DNA of 6,434 nt, taken from the NCBI GenBank assembly GCA_013824055.1, contig PNNE01000449.1:1-6434 (forward strand), read 5' to 3'. Made by a program: the position numbers and the translations under genes. Position 1 is the stretch's first letter. Every line of letters begins with the position of its first letter. The notes beneath the pieces are model-generated. The model was not told the origin of the DNA and did no database searches. It saw only the letters and a list, made by a program, of their open reading frames with translations. This document shows, one piece after another, positions 5,446 through 6,434 of the stretch. This DNA comes from Rhodobacter sp. (lineage in GTDB: Bacteria > Pseudomonadota > Alphaproteobacteria > Rhodobacterales > Rhodobacteraceae).

Positions 5446-6369
5446 ATGCAGATTCACCAGGACTTCCAGTGGCTTGACCCGTCCGCCCGAGGCGCTTCGG
5501 TCGCGATGGGCAACTTCGACGGCGTCCACCGCGGCCATCGGTCGGTGATCGACCTTGCCCGCGGCCCGGCCCCCCTGGGTGTCATCACCTTCGAGCCGCA
5601 CCCCCGCCAGTTCTTCGCGCCCCAGTCCCCCGCCTTCCGCCTGATGAACGCCGAGGCCCGCGCCAACCGCCTGGCCCGCCTTGGGGTTCAGCACCTTTAC
5701 CAGCTTCCCTTCGACGCGACGCTTGCCAGCCTTGCACCCGAGGGCTTCGTCAACGACGTCCTCCACCAGGGACTTGGGATCAGCCACGTCGTTGTCGGCG
5801 CCGACTTCTGCTTCGGCAGGGGCCGCGCCGGGAACGCCCAGGACCTGGCCAGGCTTTGCGCGGCCAGGGGCATCCGCACCACCATTGCCCCCCTCGTCGC
5901 AGACAACGGCAGCGAAATCTCCTCGACCAACATCCGCCGCGCCCTGACCGAGGGCCGCCCCCGCGACGCCGCCGCGATGCTGGGCCACTGGCACCGGGTC
6001 GAGGGCGCGGTCCTGCACGGTCAAAAGCGCGGGCGCGAGCTGGGCTATCCCACCGCGAACATGTCCGTCGATGGCCTGCATCTGCCGAAACTCGGCGTCT
6101 ACGCCGTCCTCGTCGACATCCTGACCGGCCCGCACAAGGGCAGCTTCCACGGGGTCGCCAGCCTGGGTGTCCGGCCCATGTTCGGCGAGAACCGCCCGAA
6201 CCTGGAAACCTTCATCTTCGACTTCAAGGGCGACCTCTACGGCCAGCACCTGTCGGTAGCCCTGGTCGACTACCTGCGCCCCGAGTTGACGTTCGACGGC
6301 CTTCCCGCGCTGATCACCCAGATGGATGCCGACAGCGCGAAAGCCCGCGCCACCCTGGCCACGCTATGA
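5446..6369 (+). CDS. ribF: Bifunctional riboflavin kinase / FAD synthetase
   Basis: Converts riboflavin to FMN and then to FAD, using ATP at each step, in the cytoplasm. The protein has 307 residues, close to the usual 310. The N-terminal adenylyltransferase domain carries GNFDGVHRGH (22-31), EPHP (50-53), GADFCFGRGRAGN (118-130) and SSTNIR (159-164). The C-terminal flavokinase domain carries HGQKRGRELGYPTAN (191-205), PKLGVYAV (214-221), GVRPMFGENRPNLE with catalytic-type Glu254, and FDFKGDLYG (258-266). All key residues of both activities are present. The chosen ATG at 5446 follows AAGGG (5437-5441) by 4 nt; an in-frame GTG at 5377 would overlap maoC and push the first motif too far in. It lies 28 bp after maoC, and its stop overlaps the next start by 4 bp. 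No FMN riboswitch is seen upstream. Confidence 0.97.
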   Translation: MQIHQDFQWLDPSARGASVAMGNFDGVHRGHRSVIDLARGPAPLGVITFEPHPRQFFAPQSPAFRLMNAEARANRLARLGVQHLYQLPFDATLASLAPEGFVNDVLHQGLGISHVVVGADFCFGRGRAGNAQDLARLCAARGIRTTIAPLVADNGSEISSTNIRRALTEGRPRDAAAMLGHWHRVEGAVLHGQKRGRELGYPTANMSVDGLHLPKLGVYAVLVDILTGPHKGSFHGVASLGVRPMFGENRPNLETFIFDFKGDLYGQHLSVALVDYLRPELTFDGLPALITQMDADSAKARATLATL

Positions 6370-6434
6370 CCCGTCGCCCCCGCTTCTGGGAAACCGTCCC
6401 GCTCGACAAGATGACGCAAGCGGAATGGGAGGCG
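6366..6434 (+). CDS. YcgN/UPF0260-like cysteine cluster protein, N-terminal 23 codons
   Basis: The ATG at 6366 overlaps the ribF stop (ATGA), a typical coupled start, and stays open to the window edge. The reading is MTRRPRFWETVPLDKMTQAE followed by WEA. The pattern FW-x(3)-LD/PLDKM-x-x-AEWEA matches the start of E. coli YcgN (PFWQSKTLDEMSDAEWESL, from memory), a UPF0260/YkgJ-type protein with a conserved cysteine cluster that would begin just beyond the edge. The function of the family is unknown, and metal binding is only suggested by the cysteines. There is no clear Shine-Dalgarno, consistent with translational coupling to ribF. Confidence is limited by the short stretch. Confidence 0.75.
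   Translation, partial: MTRRPRFWETVPLDKMTQAEWEA

Overview
The window is high-GC DNA (strong G/C bias at third codon positions) that reads like a chromosomal housekeeping segment of an alphaproteobacterium, most likely a member of the Rhodobacteraceae (Rhodobacter/Paracoccus-like). This placement rests on the GroES and GroEL sequences, a perfect CIRCE operator at groESL, a TIGR01459-type HAD protein (a family I recall as mainly alphaproteobacterial), and the gene order HAD / MaoC / ribF / YcgN-like. It is inference from recalled family features, not from a search.

Left part (1-1019, minus strand): the groES-groEL chaperonin operon. groEL is cut by the window edge and only its first 189 codons are present. 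groES is complete. A sigma-70/sigma-32-like promoter (TTGACT, 17 bp, TACCTG) is followed at the expected transcription start by a perfect CIRCE inverted repeat, so HrcA control is expected. A small hairpin lies between groES and groEL.

Middle (1103-2850, plus strand): a divergently transcribed, translationally coupled gene pair. The first gene encodes an exported TraB/GumN-family (Tiki-like) protein. The second encodes a cytoplasmic metallo-beta-lactamase-fold hydrolase resembling AHL lactonases. The pair ends in a GC-rich inverted repeat. This is the least understood part of the window.

Next (2937-4855, plus strand): a good promoter drives a Mn-dependent family II inorganic pyrophosphatase, followed after 49 bp (containing a strong hairpin) by a HAD-IIA family hydrolase.

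Right part (4894-6434, plus strand): a promoter overlapped by an inverted repeat precedes a MaoC-like hydratase gene, then ribF (riboflavin kinase/FAD synthetase), then, by a 4-bp overlap, the first 23 codons of a YcgN/UPF0260-like gene that runs off the window. Every gap between genes is under 300 bases. I see no tRNA, rRNA, mobile element, CRISPR array or phage feature, and no convincing evidence of a wholly new system. The points most worth a second look are the TraB/MBL pair and the maoC promoter palindrome.
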